5,716 nucleotides of DNA, taken from positions 1 to 5,716 of the forward strand of contig JAUSEJ010000674.1 of the NCBI GenBank assembly GCA_030650265.1, in the 5' to 3' direction. Of the stretch, positions 5,361-5,716 are shown piece after piece. A program made the position numbers and the translations under genes. How positions within the stretch are numbered: the stretch's first letter is position 1; each line of letters opens with the position of its first letter. The notes below the pieces were generated by a model. The model made no database searches. It saw nothing but the letters and a program-made list of their open reading frames with translations, and was not told the DNA's origin. This DNA is from Dehalococcoidia bacterium. Its GTDB lineage: Bacteria; Chloroflexota; Dehalococcoidia; JACPQF01.

Positions 5361-5716
5361 GCCCGGTCGGCCAGCACGGCATCAGTAAGGAAAGTGAGTA
5401 GGTGACGCTCTTGTTGGCGGCAGGTCGCAGAAGCAGTCAGAATACGTGCCACAAACAGGTTCCCATCATCACTTTGCGCACCGAAGCAGCCTTTGCGCCA
5501 CAGTACTGCTGGGCGCAATGCTCGCTCTGCCGCGTTGTTGGTCGGCTCGACACCCCCTCAATGGTTACGAATGTCCACAGAGCCGGCCACAAGGCCAGCA
5601 CATCGCGGCAAAAAGCCCGAGCCTTCGCCAACGGCAGGTCGCATCCGCGTTCCAGCAGCAACCGCATCTCCTCTTGCATGGGCTGCAGCTCAGCCTGCAA
5701 ACCGGCGCGGTCCAGC
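5354..5716 (-). pseudogene. IS66-family transposase, C-terminal part, frameshifted and cut by window edge
   Basis: The first frame (5716 down to about 5555) reads a typical IS66 segment ending in CRDVLALWPALWTFVTIEGV. The family then expects a Glu-Pro-Thr-Asn-Asn motif. This appears only after a shift of frame: from about 5552 the second frame reads EPTNNAAERALRPAVLWRKG, then ARILTASATCRQQ and a stop TAG at 5356-5354. The Glu of NNAAER is the likely third residue of the DDE catalytic triad. Compared with an intact gene, two extra bases (TC, in GTGTCGAGCCG) lie near 5553. As written, the first frame instead continues out of register to 5437. The copy is thus probably inactive unless the shift is a sequencing error. 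The N-terminal half is outside the window. Confidence 0.82.

Larger units (their letters stand above)
5316..5716 (-). mobile_element. IS66-family insertion sequence, transposase-proximal end (continues beyond window)
   Basis: The element is recognised from the transposase C-terminus and from its end, which starts GTAATCGTTCACGG at 5316 in plus orientation. IS66 family elements characteristically end in GTAA and duplicate 8 bp of target. The predicted target duplication is CCAGGTTT (5308-5315); the other copy should lie beyond the far end of the element, outside the window. The transposase is read toward this end. Confidence 0.75.

Noticed and set aside
5437..5555. Out-of-register tail of the first transposase frame as a genuine protein end
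   Set aside because: The conserved IS66 sequence continues in another frame down to 5354, so this tail is an artefact of the frameshift.
1..5716. CRISPR array, tRNA or rRNA genes
   Set aside because: No regularly spaced direct repeats, cloverleaf or rRNA-like conserved segments were seen on either strand.

Overview
The window looks like bacterial chromosome from an anaerobe or facultative anaerobe. It is moderately GC-rich, has strong AGGAGG-type ribosome binding sites, a lipoprotein signal with an LTAC lipobox, a radical SAM enzyme and a fumarate-reductase-type flavoprotein. The protein style and the GGGGTC-type intergenic hairpin would fit a Chloroflexi or Firmicutes genome, but this is only an impression. 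Every confident gene lies on the minus strand, so transcription runs from high to low coordinates.

Reading in the direction of transcription, the right edge (5716 to 5316) is the end of an IS66-family insertion sequence. Its transposase is cut by the window edge and carries a frameshift. A GTAA-type terminal repeat ends the element at 5316. About 9 bp further on is an extended -10 promoter (5302-5310), which drives a flavin-reductase-like protein (5265-4654). A GC-rich hairpin (4647-4580) follows that gene. A stretch of about 670 bp (4653-3986) then has no confident gene, only small hairpins and one doubtful plus-strand ORF.

The main block is a probable operon. It contains a radical SAM enzyme with unusual cysteine spacing (3985-2612), a family 5 ABC-transporter substrate-binding lipoprotein (2460-841), a very short reading frame (775-632) and the start of an FAD_binding_2 flavoprotein (638 to beyond position 1). 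The short reading frame repeats the N-terminal 40 or so residues of the radical SAM enzyme, and its stop codon overlaps the flavoprotein start.

The most interesting observation is this stand-alone copy of the radical SAM N-terminal segment. It diverges mostly at wobble positions and by conservative replacements, which is the pattern of a selected protein, yet its expected third codon is TGA. With the Cx8Cx8Cx2C cysteine pattern of the radical SAM protein, it suggests an uncharacterised redox pathway: an imported substrate, a radical SAM step and a flavoprotein step. No function or substrate can be assigned from the sequence alone.
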